Assembly: GCF_017114995.1 (NCBI RefSeq)
Contig: NZ_JABXKL010000038.1
Location: 1 to 64,000 of the forward strand
Length of the DNA stretch: 64,000 bases
Direction of reading: 5' to 3'
From: Nostoc sp. NMS9
GTDB taxonomy: Bacteria > Cyanobacteriota > Cyanobacteriia > Cyanobacteriales > Nostocaceae
Shown: positions 1 to 20,875 of the stretch, one piece after another
Position numbering within the stretch: the stretch's first letter is position 1
Layout of the letters: each line of letters starts with the position of its first letter
Translations under genes and position numbers: made by a program
Notes under the pieces: generated by a model
What the model was told of the DNA's origin: nothing
The model's database searches: none
Seen by the model: the letters and a program-made list of their open reading frames with translations, nothing else

Positions 1-85
1 CATAGGTAATCTTGCCACCATTAAAATATTTGTCTTCCAGGGCTTTAATATTCTGGGCCATTCCTTTTGATTTGCGTTCTCTCAT
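1..85 (-). CDS. Partial hypothetical protein, N terminus, runs off left edge
   Basis: An ATG at 85-83 opens a frame that stays open to the window edge and gives 28 residues, beginning MRERKSKGMAQ and rich in Lys and Arg. No ribosome binding site is obvious and no family can be recognised from so short a piece. It is transcribed away from the PEP-CTERM gene next door in the same direction, so it could be the next gene downstream. It could equally be a chance frame. Confidence 0.35.
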   Translation of the reverse strand, partial: MRERKSKGMAQNIKALEDKYFNGGKITY

Positions 86-198
86 ATCGCTTTTAGTCTA
101 AACTCCAGTGATAAAGAAGAAGCTAGTATTTTCCCCAAGAAGATAATTTAAGCAGTTAAAAGTTAGTGATAGTTTTTGGACAAAGCCACAGCATTACT

Positions 199-903
199 TT
201 AATTTTTGATTTGACGTTTGCGAGTAAATCCAAATAGCAAGGTAATAAAATTAGCAATAATAGTACTAGGTTCAGGAACTGAAGTTACTGTCTTAGTCAG
301 TTGGATATTATCTACTAATAAAGCGGAATTAACTGTGTCATCGCCAACATCAACTACCCCGAATCCCAAAGTGTATGTTCCTGCTATCTGGAATTTGTAA
401 GAATAAGGTTGATATCCAGTTTCTTTGCTCAAATGTGAAAAAGAGGGAAATATGGTAAAAACAGAATTAGTATCTGCTAGCTGATTTGTAGTATTACTAA
501 GAGTAAAAAAAGCAAAATCATTATAATCGGGGTCTGGCTCTTGATCGGTGAGAAAATTCCAGTCAAAGGTCAAAATATCCTCATAATTAATGTTAATAGT
601 CTGCTTGATAGCAGTTCCTTCTACTGCCCCTAAGCTTCCTGGTGATAATCCTAAGAAAGTTTCTAACTCAGAACCGCTAACACCCTTGCTAGCGTTAACT
701 GTTTCTAAAATAGATTGGTAATTTCCGTCAGTGGGAGTTACGCCAAAAGATGAATCTTCAACGGTTGCTTGACCTGTCGTTATCCAGTCACTGAAGCTGC
801 CTGTTTCAAAGCCACCGTTTAATACTGTGGCACGAACTGTTTCAGTGTTAGCCATGATTAAACTGGCAGCAAAGGCGAGAGTAAAGCTTGACAACTTCAA
901 CAT
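199..903 (-). CDS. PEP-CTERM sorting-domain protein
   Basis: A 234-residue exported protein. Residues 1-25 form a signal peptide (hydrophobic FTLAFAASLIMA, then a small-residue cleavage zone). The body is beta-rich and begins LNGGFETGSFSDW, a start common in carbohydrate-binding-like extracellular proteins. The last 26 residues form a complete PEP-CTERM tail: VPEPST at about 209, a short hydrophobic segment, then the basic end TRKRQ. In this family the tail is recognised by an exosortase, which removes it and delivers the protein to the outer surface or extracellular matrix. It lies 193 bases downstream of the giant gene in the same orientation, but a strong hairpin separates them, so it is probably a separate unit. 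The function of the body is unknown. Confidence 0.85.
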   Translation of the reverse strand: MLKLSSFTLAFAASLIMANTETVRATVLNGGFETGSFSDWITTGQATVEDSSFGVTPTDGNYQSILETVNASKGVSGSELETFLGLSPGSLGAVEGTAIKQTININYEDILTFDWNFLTDQEPDPDYNDFAFFTLSNTTNQLADTNSVFTIFPSFSHLSKETGYQPYSYKFQIAGTYTLGFGVVDVGDDTVNSALLVDNIQLTKTVTSVPEPSTIIANFITLLFGFTRKRQIKN

Positions 904-1042
904 AAATTTTTCTTTTTATTGAGAGTAAATAATTTTGATCAAATAACTGATTGATTAAACTGGTAGTACCATTTTGAAAAAATCAATTACGAATAAAATA
1001 TTTATACAGACGTGAGTGAAACTTTCTAATATAATGTAACAA

Positions 1043-1079
1043 TTCGCCCTTATTACATTTATAATCTAATAAGGGCGAA
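1043..1079 (-). terminator. Perfect 13-bp hairpin downstream of giant gene
   Basis: Arms 1043-1055 and 1067-1079 (TTCGCCCTTATTA and its exact complement) enclose an 11-base loop. It lies 18 bases past the stop codon of the 4074-residue gene. The T-run that should follow is weak, so it may work as an imperfect intrinsic terminator or as an mRNA 3' end stabiliser. Confidence 0.6.
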
Positions 1080-1096
1080 ACAGTATAAATTTATGC

Positions 1097-13321
<12,225 letters not shown>

Positions 13322-13699
13322 GTAATATCGAAAGTATTTTTTTATATGTAGCTTTTAAGTTGAACAGGTGTACCTAATTAACTTGTTAACTGGTGTATTT
13401 ACTTAAAGCAGTAATAGAGTTTTTGTATCTTTAATATAAAATCGCATTTGTTCCTCTAAATCACAAGAGGTCATAATTATCTTCACCGAAAAAATACTTT
13501 AAAATAAAGTTGCGTTGATTACGCCATTTACGCAAGTCTAGCCATCCCAAGTTATAATTATTGACTTTTGTTAGCTCTTAATGGGATTCAGACAAAAAAT
13601 ACCTAGAAAATAACCTCAAACCGATATATAGAAAAGACTTTGGCATATCTTTGCTTAGTATCTTGATATATCCCTCTCCTGTCACTTTCCAGAGTGAAC
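13322..13699. other. Upstream region of giant gene, no gene seen
   Basis: 378 AT-rich bases between the start of the giant gene and the TPR remnant. It presumably holds the promoter of the giant gene. I see no convincing paired -35/-10 elements, no hairpin of note and no credible coding frame. Confidence 0.5.
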
Positions 13700-14039
13700 A
13701 AGTAGTAAAACAGAGGCGGTAGAGATTGCCCGTAGTGAAGTAGCAGTGCGACACTATGTATATGCAGAAGATACTTTGGCTTGGGCAGCTGCGGCTAATG
13801 GGGAATGGCAAGAAGCGCAAAAGGCAGCACAACGGGCAACTAGCTTCGGAACAGAAGATGCTTTGCTGCAATTTCATGCTGGGATGATTGCGTTTCGCTT
13901 AGGTAAGCGTGAGGAAGCAATAAAGCGATTAACTCAAGCTGTTAGCCTCAACCCTCAATTTCATCACAAGTATGCTAATGAAGCTTGTCAAGTCGCTTGG
14001 CTCCTAATTCAAAATTCAAAATTCAAAATTCAAAATTAA
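13700..14039 (+). pseudogene. TPR protein, C-terminal remnant
   Basis: The frame is open from about 13700, upstream of the first usable GTG at 13746, and reads TEAVEIARSEVAV then RHYVYAEDTLAWAAA. Two tetratricopeptide units follow (GEWQEAQKAAQRA and FRLGKREEAIKRLTQAV). Full-length relatives are several hundred residues, so the N-terminal part is missing. The last codons run into a heptanucleotide tandem repeat, giving the artificial tail IQNSKFKIQN. A NicO-type transporter remnant lies just downstream, and from memory that pairing occurs intact in other bacteria. The two pieces are probably the ruins of one operon. Confidence 0.65.
14008..14035. repeat. Short tandem repeat, four TTCAAAA units
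   Basis: Four exact 7-base units. Heptanucleotide repeats of this kind are a hallmark of heterocystous cyanobacterial genomes. This one has replaced the native 3' end of the TPR frame. Confidence 0.85.
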
Positions 14040-14166
14040 CAATACCCATAAAGAAATTTACTTGCTCTGTATCATGAGTCTTTTTCGATTAAGTCTTGGC
14101 AAACCTAATGCCCTGTGTCTCTCTCAAAATAACCTCTCCCACTCCTAACGCTATAGGGAGTTCTTT

Positions 14167-14500
14167 ATGAAAAAGCTGCTACATTACTTGGCTTGGAATA
14201 CTGCAATCATCGCAATATGTTTATTTTGGATGCCGGAGGCGGATGCCCATCCTTTAGGCAATTTTACCATCAATCACTACGCAGGAGTGCAGGTAGCGCC
14301 GGATGGTGTGGGGATTGATTATGTTCTAGACATGGGAGAGATTCCGGCTTTTCAGGAGATTAATCACTTAGATACTAATCGCGATCGCAAAGCTGAACCT
14401 GTAGAGACTTACTAGTTTGATTACCCAGGAAAATCATAATTTCCTGACTATCCTAAGAGCTGTAGCGATCGCCTTTTTATGGGGTGGTTTACACGCTCTG
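14167..14500 (+). pseudogene. NicO-type nickel/cobalt exporter, frameshifted and truncated
   Basis: An ATG frame (14167-14415, 82 codons) has a signal-like hydrophobic start and then HPLGNFTINHYAG, the characteristic N terminus of periplasm-facing NicO-type transporters. It stops early after an Asp-rich stretch. In a different frame, from about 14438, NFLTILRAVAIAFLWGGLHAL appears in two parts (NFLTILRAVA, IAFLWGGLHAL). This is the start of the membrane core, broken off just before the expected PGHGKT motif. So the gene has an internal deletion or frameshift and has lost its 3' half. It is not expected to function. Identification rests on recalled motifs of the family. Confidence 0.7.
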
Positions 14501-14634
14501 TATTTCTTTAATAACTGCTTTGTGCATAATAGGCTACTTTGAAATTAGCTTGTCACAGGCTGAAAAACTTTTTTGGCTGAATTTGAGTCTTTGAAATCAT
14601 TTCGCACTCCGCACTCGTAATTTTCACTGATTAG

Positions 14635-14970
14635 CTAATTTCTATAAACACCATAGTGTCTTCCCCCAACTGTAAAATCAGTTTGAGAAAGTCGTATTAA
14701 GTCGAAGTAGTTCAACATTGCTGTCCAACTATCTGCTTGGGCACAAGGTAGAAAGGTATATGCTAACCCCGGTGTTTTCTGAAAATACTGCACAAAATTA
14801 ATGAAAATTAGACTTTGGGTGGGGGAAACGGCTTGATAGGTGTCCCGCGCCATCCAAAAGCGGAAAATAGTTGCGCCTTCGCTCGGGCGTAATGGTGCAT
14901 GGGTTTGCAGATATTGCCAAGATGCAAGAGCGTCCGGATCTGCACTCAAATCTTCAACAGTTGCTGTTCT
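14635..14970 (-). pseudogene. Fragment of an unrecognised cyanobacterial protein
   Basis: Open frame of about 104 codons from a TTG, with similar-quality coding continuing slightly upstream (TVEDLSADPD). Clear protein-like sequence includes ATIFRFWMARDTYQA and VGGRHYGVYRN. It has no proper start and ends abruptly. It overlaps the end of the P450 fragment in another frame, so two unrelated gene pieces appear to be joined here. From memory the text resembles the C-terminal part of a conserved cyanobacterial hypothetical protein. I cannot assign a function. Confidence 0.45.
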
Positions 14971-15077
14971 GTATCGTAAAAAACAGGCGCTTCCCGACGC
15001 ATTTTAGCCAGCCAGGGAAAAGGATTGAGCAGGAATTGTGAATCGGTCGGTAGGAATTGTAAATTGCTAGTCATCAT
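14946..15077 (-). pseudogene. Cytochrome P450, N-terminal fragment
   Basis: ATG at 15077 (or 15074) is preceded by a good ribosome binding site (AAGGAG, 4 bases away). The 43-44 codons read MTSNLQFLPT, then NPFPWLAKMRREAPVFYD, the usual opening of bacterial P450 proteins. The frame then stops at LLKI, so the oxygen-binding helix and heme-cysteine loop are gone. It lies downstream of the tetR gene in the same direction, so the intact ancestor may have been the regulated target. A well-kept start attached to a lost body suggests fairly recent breakage. Confidence 0.55.
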
Positions 15078-15172
15078 AAATCTCCTTGTGTAAAAAATTG
15101 CAGGTTGAACTGAGTCGGATGCTGTTACCATCTGGCACATCATCGACTGTGAGAAATCTGTTGTGGAATTAC

Positions 15173-15228
15173 GGAGTCAGGGGGAGAGCGATGTCTGCGA
15201 CAAGACGAAGCGTCTACGCGCTGACTCC
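15173..15228. repeat. Dispersed palindromic repeat
   Basis: Outer arms GGAGTCAG (15173-15180) and CTGACTCC (15221-15228) enclose GC-rich text, including CTGCGACAAGACGAAGCGTCTACGCG read in two halves (CTGCGACAAGACG, AAGCGTCTACGCG). Related GC-rich text occurs near 21100-21250. It fits the dispersed repeats found between genes in Nostoc-type genomes. Confidence 0.6.
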
Positions 15229-15329
15229 AGATGTAATCAACACAGCTATGACAAAAATCTCTAGACGCAAACACCAAATTAGAAAAGCGCCCTTCCTCAA
15301 GCTTTTTTAAGACTGTCTTAGATTACGAA

Positions 15330-15893
15330 TTACTCTTGCGCCAGTTTTAGCAGAGTTTCAATGACCTGCTTTTGCAAAGACTCCTCCGGGACTCCTAAAC
15401 CAAAGACGTGGGCGAAGACTAGACCATCAAGTGCTAGACGAATCACAGTTGCCATTGCTGGATCGAGTCCACTTGCTTCGATTTGCCGTTGCCAATCAGC
15501 AGAGTTTTCTTGAGCTGGCTTAAGTAATTGTGGATTTTCAGCGATCGCTGCTAGCAAACTGAATTGAATTGCACTAAAGTGAGGATCAAACTTTCCATGT
15601 GACCGGATATAGGCTCTGAGCCAATGTCCTGGTGTATTCGGTGCATCATCTTGCTCCAATTCATGCGAGAGTAATACTGCCTTTTCATCAATTAGCTGTT
15701 GCAACATCCCAGCAATCAAGGCTTCTTTGTTGGGAAAGTGGTAAAGTAATCCACCTTTACTGACACCTGCTTCGCGGGCAACTGCCTCCAAAGTCAATGC
15801 CTTTGAACCATGTGCTACCATCACTCGCCCCGCTGCTTCTAGCAATGCATTACGGGTGACAGACGTAGATTTTGTTTTTTTGGTAGCAGTCAT
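15330..15893 (-). CDS. TetR-family transcriptional regulator
   Basis: 187 residues, the usual length. A basic N terminus (TATKKTKSTS) leads into the TetR DNA-binding domain, residues about 12-60: TRNALLEAAGRVM, then LTLEAVAREAGVSKGGLLYHF with the recognition helix, and NKEALIAGM. The helical C-terminal half is the ligand and dimer domain, here without an obvious ligand signature. A perfect 32-bp palindrome plus a second half-conserved copy lies 340-400 bases upstream, beyond a small frame in the same orientation, and is the likely operator. A broken P450 gene lies downstream. It probably represses its own operon until a small molecule binds. The regulator looks intact although its surroundings are decayed. 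Confidence 0.85.
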   Translation of the reverse strand: MTATKKTKSTSVTRNALLEAAGRVMVAHGSKALTLEAVAREAGVSKGGLLYHFPNKEALIAGMLQQLIDEKAVLLSHELEQDDAPNTPGHWLRAYIRSHGKFDPHFSAIQFSLLAAIAENPQLLKPAQENSADWQRQIEASGLDPAMATVIRLALDGLVFAHVFGLGVPEESLQKQVIETLLKLAQE

Positions 15894-15970
15894 AGAGCTT
15901 GAGTGATGGAACTAGATAAATTGTCCGGTGAACACAGTTTATCTGACAACGAGATTGTCAATATCTTGTC

Positions 15971-16183
15971 TCATTGCTTCATCTGTGGGGCAGCAATGCC
16001 AGGACTAGATTTATTGGGTTCTCGCATACTTGCTCTGAAAACAAAATCGTGGGATGCAATCATACAGTATAAAGTTTCATCCAGCAAATCCGAAGCACGT
16101 CGAACCTGCGGATTTTGAGACAGCAGCGTGCTAAGGTAAGCGATCGCAGTTTGATTAGGAAAGGGATTTACAATTGTGAACAT
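15971..16183 (-). CDS. Small unrecognised frame between operator and tetR
   Basis: 70 codons from an ATG at 16183, beginning MFTIVNPFPNQTAIAYL. The first 50 residues read like real protein and the last 20 (from SMREPNKSSPG) less so, which may mean a truncated gene. There is no strong ribosome binding site. It sits just downstream of the operator pair and 77 bases before tetR, in the right place to be the first gene of the repressed operon. A plus-strand frame covers the same bases, so the coding direction is not certain. Confidence 0.35.
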   Translation of the reverse strand: MFTIVNPFPNQTAIAYLSTLLSQNPQVRRASDLLDETLYCMIASHDFVFRASMREPNKSSPGIAAPQMKQ

Positions 16184-16235
16184 AACATTACATTCTCAAT
16201 CCAAGATTGATAGAGATTGGATTCAAGTCTCTACT

Positions 16236-16267
16236 ACTTAGTAAACCGTCTAGACGGTTTACTAAGT
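16236..16267. promoter_or_regulatory. Perfect 32-bp palindrome, probable TetR operator O1
   Basis: Arms ACTTAGTAAACCGTCT (16236-16251) and its exact complement (16252-16267) meet with no loop. The core ACCGTCTAGACGGT recurs, slightly altered, 30 bp away. Length, symmetry and position upstream of the tetR operon match operators of this family. Confidence 0.7.
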
Positions 16268-16272
16268 TTATA

Positions 16273-16290
16273 GTACCGTCCAGATGGTAC
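16273..16290. promoter_or_regulatory. Second, imperfect operator copy O2
   Basis: GTACCGTCCAGATGGTAC is symmetrical at 7 of 9 positions per arm. It shares ACCGTC-N-AGA-N-GGT with the 32-bp palindrome. The centres are 30 bp apart, about three helical turns, so two dimers could sit on the same face of the DNA. Confidence 0.6.
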
Positions 16291-16741
16291 ATTGTCAACT
16301 AGGTAGTTCGAGATTTGGGATAATTGATTCCTTGGAAGTCCCTTATCAGACCTGAGTTGGATGTAAGAAAAAGTCGGGAAACTATACAGGTTGAGCTTAT
16401 AGCAACACACGTCCATTTAATTAAATGTCAATAAGCCTCAATAAATGAGAATAAATGTATGTATTGATGCATATTTAGGCACTCAAAGTGGGAAAATAAA
16501 TTTGTATTGAGTGTAAAATTGCAAGCAAGCGCAAAAATTTGAGTCAGGGGGGTAGGGCGAATTCTAGAGGCAATGGAAGAGTATGTCGTTGTCCGGCACG
16601 ACGACGGGGGTCTTGTAGACCTGTAAAAGCTTTTACAGCGCTTCCTGCTGTTATGAAGTACAGTTTCTCGCCTTCCCGCTATCTCTTGTACCCTTTCAGG
16701 ACTGAGAACGTACCTCACAATAGCGGGAACTGCTGTATTGT
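16291..16741. other. Gene-poor stretch with an 18-bp palindrome
   Basis: No credible gene. At 16621-16638 there is a perfect palindrome, CTGTAAAAGCTTTTACAG, about 100 bases before the truncated LuxR frame. It could be a regulator site left over from the intact gene, or chance. Confidence 0.5.
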
Positions 16742-17122
16742 GTGAAAACAATTAAGTTCGAGTTGTTGTTGGAAGCGCTGCATATCACCCATGAAGGTCA
16801 GTCGTGGATTGATCCAGCGATCGCTCGTATTGTTCTCAAGCATACTCGTCAAGGAGCGGCTGCTGCGGTAAAACCGAATGCTACTCAGACGGTGACGATC
16901 TCTGCAATTGACCCAGAGCAAGCAAGCATTCTGGAAGCAGATCCACTGACAAATCGGGAAATGCAAGTCTTGGAGTTAATTGTCCAAGGCTATAGCAATA
17001 ACGACATTGCCCAGAAACTCTATCTCAGCTTGGGAAGTGTAAAAGTATATGTGCGTGGGGTTTTGAACAAGCTTTGTGCAAGCGATCGCACCCAAGCAGT
17101 GACAACAATTAGGGTATTGTAA
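16742..17122 (+). pseudogene. NarL/LuxR-type response regulator, N-terminally truncated
   Basis: 126 codons from a GTG. LLLEALHITHEGQSWIDPAI is the linker after a receiver domain in cyanobacterial NarL-type regulators. It is followed by the LuxR-type helix-turn-helix: LTNREMQVLELIVQGYSNND, IAQKLYLSLGSVKVYVRGVLNKL, given in two parts. The whole phosphoacceptor domain (about 120 residues) is missing upstream, and the C terminus ends a little early (TIRVL). It might still make a DNA-binding fragment, but it most likely is a remnant like its neighbours. Confidence 0.6.
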
Positions 17123-17285
17123 GTGGGGACAATCCATTTAGGTTGGAAAGGTTGAGCGATCGCTGTAACTTTCATCTTCCAAGTCAGGGAATAGCGCAGC
17201 GCCAGCGTTTTGGCTTTGTTGAGTCCAATTTCTGCATCACAGAAGCACTGGCGTTAAAGGTAGAAACTTTAAAGAATTATCTAAG

Positions 17286-17396
17286 AGGGGAAGAGATATA
17301 GAGCCATCGGCAGGAATTATCGACTCACAAACAGTTAAAACTACTGAGAAAGGAGAGGTGAAGGGCTATGATGCCGGAAAAAAGATACCCTCTTAG
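17286..17396 (+). pseudogene. IS5-family transposase remnant
   Basis: Reads [18 protein letters not shown], then [15 protein letters not shown], then stops. This is the segment around the first catalytic aspartate (IIDSQ) of IS5-type DDE transposases. Both flanks are lost. A different segment of a similar transposase (C-terminal part) survives at 53720-53914. Confidence 0.75.
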
Positions 17397-17606
17397 AGAT
17401 GAGCGATTATAAGAGGTTGTAGCCTGTGTTACTGTCCCTCGTCAGCAATGTAAGGTTGGGCGAGGTGCAGTAATAGAAAGTTGCAGTAACGCTGTTTGTG
17501 GATCGAGAACTTCTCCATTTTTCGCTTTTGTGAGAAGCTGCACCCACTTGCGCCAACGTTGCTCAGAAATCGGCAAGCAAGTGCTTTCAGCAGCAGTTTA
17601 CTACCT

Positions 17607-18250
17607 TTACGCAACTTTCTTTAGCAGGCTCCGGAGATAATCGATAACTTGCTGAGAAGACAAATGGCTCATACAGGGGTGATCTGGCACGAGACAGGAC
17701 TTATTGCTAAAACCATGCTCCTGACACAAGGTACATTTGAAGGTTGAAAGCGCTAAATGTACGTGAGGTTGTCTTGGTTTCCACAAGTGCATTGGACTGG
17801 CTCCATCGCCGTCAACATCATTACCAAACAGAGCAATTGTATGGCATCCCACCGCAGCTGCAATATGCAATGGCCCTGCATCCACTGAGATGAAAGCTTT
17901 TGTTTGAAGAAATGCGCCTGCCAATTCTAACAGAGATGTCTGACCTCTGAGATCAATCAAAGCAGTAGTTTGTAACAACTCGTCTTCTATAGAACCTGCA
18001 TTGTAGAGCGTTTTCTGTATCTTCGGCGCACTGCCCACTAAACCGACACTCAGTCCTTGTGCCGCACACCACTGGATAACTTGCTGCCAAGCGTGAATCG
18101 CCCAGAGTTTAGCAGGTCGGGTGGCTGTCACATGAATTAGCACATCAGGTACAGGAAAATTAGGTTGTTGACTGGGCAGTTCTAGCTTGAAAAAGTCGGT
18201 TTCAACATAGGCTAAACGACAGAAGATTTCCCCAATATTGATGCCCGTTC
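17607..18250 (-). pseudogene. Glycosyltransferase family 9 (heptosyltransferase-like), N-terminally truncated
   Basis: The frame is open from about 18250 (INIGEIFCRLAYVETDFF) through the first GTG at 18143 to the stop. It keeps the C-terminal nucleotide-sugar half: HVTATRPAKLWAIHAW, the GLVGSAPK segment, FISVDAGPLHIAAAVG (the family's hallmark region) and ALFGNDVDGDGASP. The acceptor-binding N-terminal half, about 170 residues, is missing. The cut coincides with the start of an oppositely directed haemagglutinin-like fragment, which points to a recombination junction near 18240. Family members add sugars to lipopolysaccharide or glycoproteins. This copy is probably inactive. Confidence 0.7.
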
Positions 18251-18998
18251 AATTTTTCTTGATCAAGATTCCATTATTGCTACCAGCGTTTCTGGACAAG
18301 GAGGTAACATCAACCTCAAGGTAGCTAATAACTTACTTTTACGAAATAACAGTCAAATTTCCACTCGTGCAGGAACCGAAAACAGTGGCAGTGGTAATGG
18401 TGGCAATATGGATATTAACAGTGGATTTATTGTTGCTGTCCCCCAAGAAAACAGCGATATTACCGCCAATGCTTTTGCTGGAAATGGCGGTAATATCAAC
18501 ATTACTAGCCAAGGTATTTTTGGCTTACTCTTTAGTGACGAACTCACCCCAAATAGTGACATCACTGCTAGTTCTCAATTAGGCATCAACGGCACGATTA
18601 ATATCAACACTCCAGATGTTGACCCCTCTAGAGGATTAACTCAATTGCCTTCTGTGCCTACCGATCCTGCAAATCAAATTGTGGCTGGTTGTCCTAGCAA
18701 TGAGGAGGCGAATTTTGTGATTAGCGGACGGGGAGGTTTACCAGAAGACCCCCGCCAAATGTTGCGTGGTCAGATAGTTTTGCAGGATATGCGAGTTGTT
18801 GCAGATTTCCCAAATAAATTTTCAGGGCAAATCAGTAATAGAAAAGTACCAGATATAAAAGCGCAACCACCACTACTAGAAGCTACTGGATGGATGATTA
18901 ATCAACAAGGACAAGTTGAATTGGTAGTTAATACTAACCCAGTCAAAGTTAGTTATGGGAGAAATAAAGGTGATTGTGGGAATTTATCTGATTACTAA
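18233..18998 (+). pseudogene. Filamentous-haemagglutinin-like (two-partner secretion) protein, C-terminal piece
   Basis: Open frame from about 18233 (NIDARSIFLDQDSIIAT) through the first ATG at 18408 to a stop at 18998. It shows the beta-helix repetition of TpsA exoproteins: SGQGGNINLKV, GNGGNMDINSG, AGNGGNINITSQGIFGLLF, then a typical cyanobacterial C terminus with IVAGCPSNEEANFVISGRG and ATGWMINQQGQVELV. The N-terminal secretion (TPS) domain and most of the helix are missing, so it cannot be exported as it stands. The breakpoint is shared with the glycosyltransferase fragment on the other strand. Confidence 0.7.
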
Positions 18999-19954
18999 AA
19001 AAACATTGTTTGACTAATAGTTTTAAATTAATTAGTCAATTGCGATACTTATCTAATTAGTAGGGGGAGAATTATCTGTAGTCAAGATTTAGAGAGGTGG
19101 TATAACGTAGATTGGTTGAAAGTAGAAACCAACAAAGCTTAGATTTAATGTTGGGTTATCCTTTGCCCCAGCCAATTTACTTAACTACAATTCATTCAAG
19201 ATATTCATGCAATACTCAGAGAATGTTTGAAAAGTCCGAGAAGGTTTAATCAGTAAACCAAAAAGTTTTTCTCCAAAAAGCGATCGCTAAAATACTTGTA
19301 TTTTTTGATACTTTTTGATATACAATTCTCTAACCAGCAGACACAGCATAGATTATGATTGCTTATGATTAGTTGGTCGAGAAATTGTCAGTACTAACCT
19401 GTTGGAATATAAATGCTTTCAACTACTTGATATTTGCGCTGTAGGGCTTGAGATAAAAAGGCTAACATTGAAAAATTCTCGCAACTGCAAATACCCTAAT
19501 GCTTACTTGGCTTAGGGTATTTGCAGTTAGGTACAAGGTAGATTTCGCCTATTACACGTATTAGCCCAAACGTGTAACTTGATACGGTCGGTGTACAACG
19601 GAATTGTTGGGTTGCTCAATTGCATCAGAGACTTTTGGTATCGGGGGTAAATGAGCAATCGTACAGATAGTTACGCCCTTGACTGAAAGGCTTACTCAAT
19701 AAGCATTCTGTTCATCAATATTTTTGGCAATTCTCAAAGTACCAAATAACCTATAGGCTATTTGATGCAGCAATATAATACGGCATAACAAGGCTTTGAA
19801 GCTTCTAAATTTCAAACACTTCAATTGGTACAGTTTTATTCCTAGTGATGCCTACGGCGGCAAGCTACGCAGTATTGAAAGTAGCTCATCAAGTCCAAGC
19901 GCGTAACTTTCGGAATCACTGCTCATTTCGCCCCACAATCAATTGTATCGCCCA
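18999..19954. other. 956-base region without a recognisable gene
   Basis: Only short frames on both strands. It contains the 17-bp hairpin at 19483-19528 and one HIP1 site. Near 19850 a snippet (GATGCCTACGGCGGCAAGC) recalls a dispersed repeat also seen in altered form near 54520. It is probably decayed DNA between the haemagglutinin remnant and the NmrA-type gene. Confidence 0.55.
19483..19528. repeat. Perfect 17-bp stem hairpin
   Basis: Arms AACTGCAAATACCCTAA (19483-19499) and its exact complement (19512-19528) surround a 12-base loop. It is too long and perfect for chance and has no T-tract. It may be a mobile palindromic repeat or the terminal pair of a tiny miniature element. Confidence 0.65.
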
Positions 19955-20875
19955 TCACCGAAGTGCGACTTCACCTCCGTCAGCTTGAATTGCAGCAAGA
20001 AGGGCGGGCTTTCCAGCACCCGCGAGCCACTCGTCCATCGTGAGCAGCCCAGGGAATTCTTCTCGAAGCGATGCGATGTCTGCATTGCCGGCTAGTCGCC
20101 CCTGATCGATAAGCCTAGCTAGACCGCCGAGGAAAGCATCCTGTTCAAGCAGGCTGTCCGGAAAGCGATGATAGGTGATGGGACGCTCTGCTGTTCGGCT
20201 GAATTTTTCAGCCAGTTCAGCCCCCGTCACCGTATCGCCAGCAATCTCGATGCTCTGTGATCCGAACTTCGCAGGAACGGCGAAAATTCCGGCGACTATC
20301 TTTCCAATGTCCTCAACTGCAATGAATTGCATCGGTTGATCGGGTCTCATAAAGAACGTGAACGCGCCTTTATCGAGACCCATGCCAGGTAGCGTCAAGA
20401 TTTCCATGAACGCGCTCGGTCGGATGACGGTGCTTAAGATATCCAGACCACGAATATACTCCTCGATCTCAATCTTTGTATCAAAATGCCCCATTCCAGT
20501 TAGGGTTGGCCCTGCGGCGTTTACGGAACTATAAACGAGATGATGAACGCCGTTCGCTACTGCTATGTCTGCTACCGCCTTCCCGTATCGGATCTCATCT
20601 TCATCGGTCACATTATAGGCTGCCCCTTGTCCAGAGCTTGGTTGAACGCTGAAAACGCCGTAGGCATCTGCCATTGCAGTCTGGAGAGACTGCCTGTCTG
20701 CTAGTTCGCCGCGAACTAGCTCAATCCCTTGGGCTACAAGCGCCTCGGTCTTGGGGGTATTTGTATCACGAACCAGCGCCTTGACCCGCCAACCATTTGA
20801 TCGCAAGGCATCTGCCACGGAGCCGCCCTGCTGTCCTGTCGCACCGAAAACGAGGACGGTTCTGTCTTGGGACAT
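19955..20875 (-). CDS. NmrA-like NAD(P)-binding family protein
   Basis: About 306 residues from MSQDRTV (the frame also allows ATG or TTG starts up to 20899). An N-terminal Rossmann fold with VFGATGQQGGSVADAL (GxxGxxG) is followed by substrate-side segments typical of NmrA/HSCARG-like atypical short-chain dehydrogenases: VFSVQPSSGQG, VYSSVNAAGP and VIRPSAFMEI. Family members sense NADP(H) or reduce small substrates. The substrate here is unknown. Codons are visibly richer in G and C than in neighbouring genes, the text resembles proteobacterial relatives more than cyanobacterial ones, and it stands alone in a decayed region. Horizontal acquisition is therefore likely. Confidence 0.8.
   Translation of the reverse strand: MSQDRTVLVFGATGQQGGSVADALRSNGWRVKALVRDTNTPKTEALVAQGIELVRGELADRQSLQTAMADAYGVFSVQPSSGQGAAYNVTDEDEIRYGKAVADIAVANGVHHLVYSSVNAAGPTLTGMGHFDTKIEIEEYIRGLDILSTVIRPSAFMEILTLPGMGLDKGAFTFFMRPDQPMQFIAVEDIGKIVAGIFAVPAKFGSQSIEIAGDTVTGAELAEKFSRTAERPITYHRFPDSLLEQDAFLGGLARLIDQGRLAGNADIASLREEFPGLLTMDEWLAGAGKPALLAAIQADGGEVALR

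Noticed and set aside
15903..16118. 71-codon plus-strand frame opposite the small frame before tetR
   Set aside because: No ribosome binding site and no recognisable sequence. The opposite frame fits the operator/tetR order better, though neither is certain.
17429..17614. 61-codon minus-strand frame after the glycosyltransferase remnant
   Set aside because: Short, without a start signal. Another frame in the same bases reads slightly more protein-like (QRWRKWVQLL), but not enough to call a gene.
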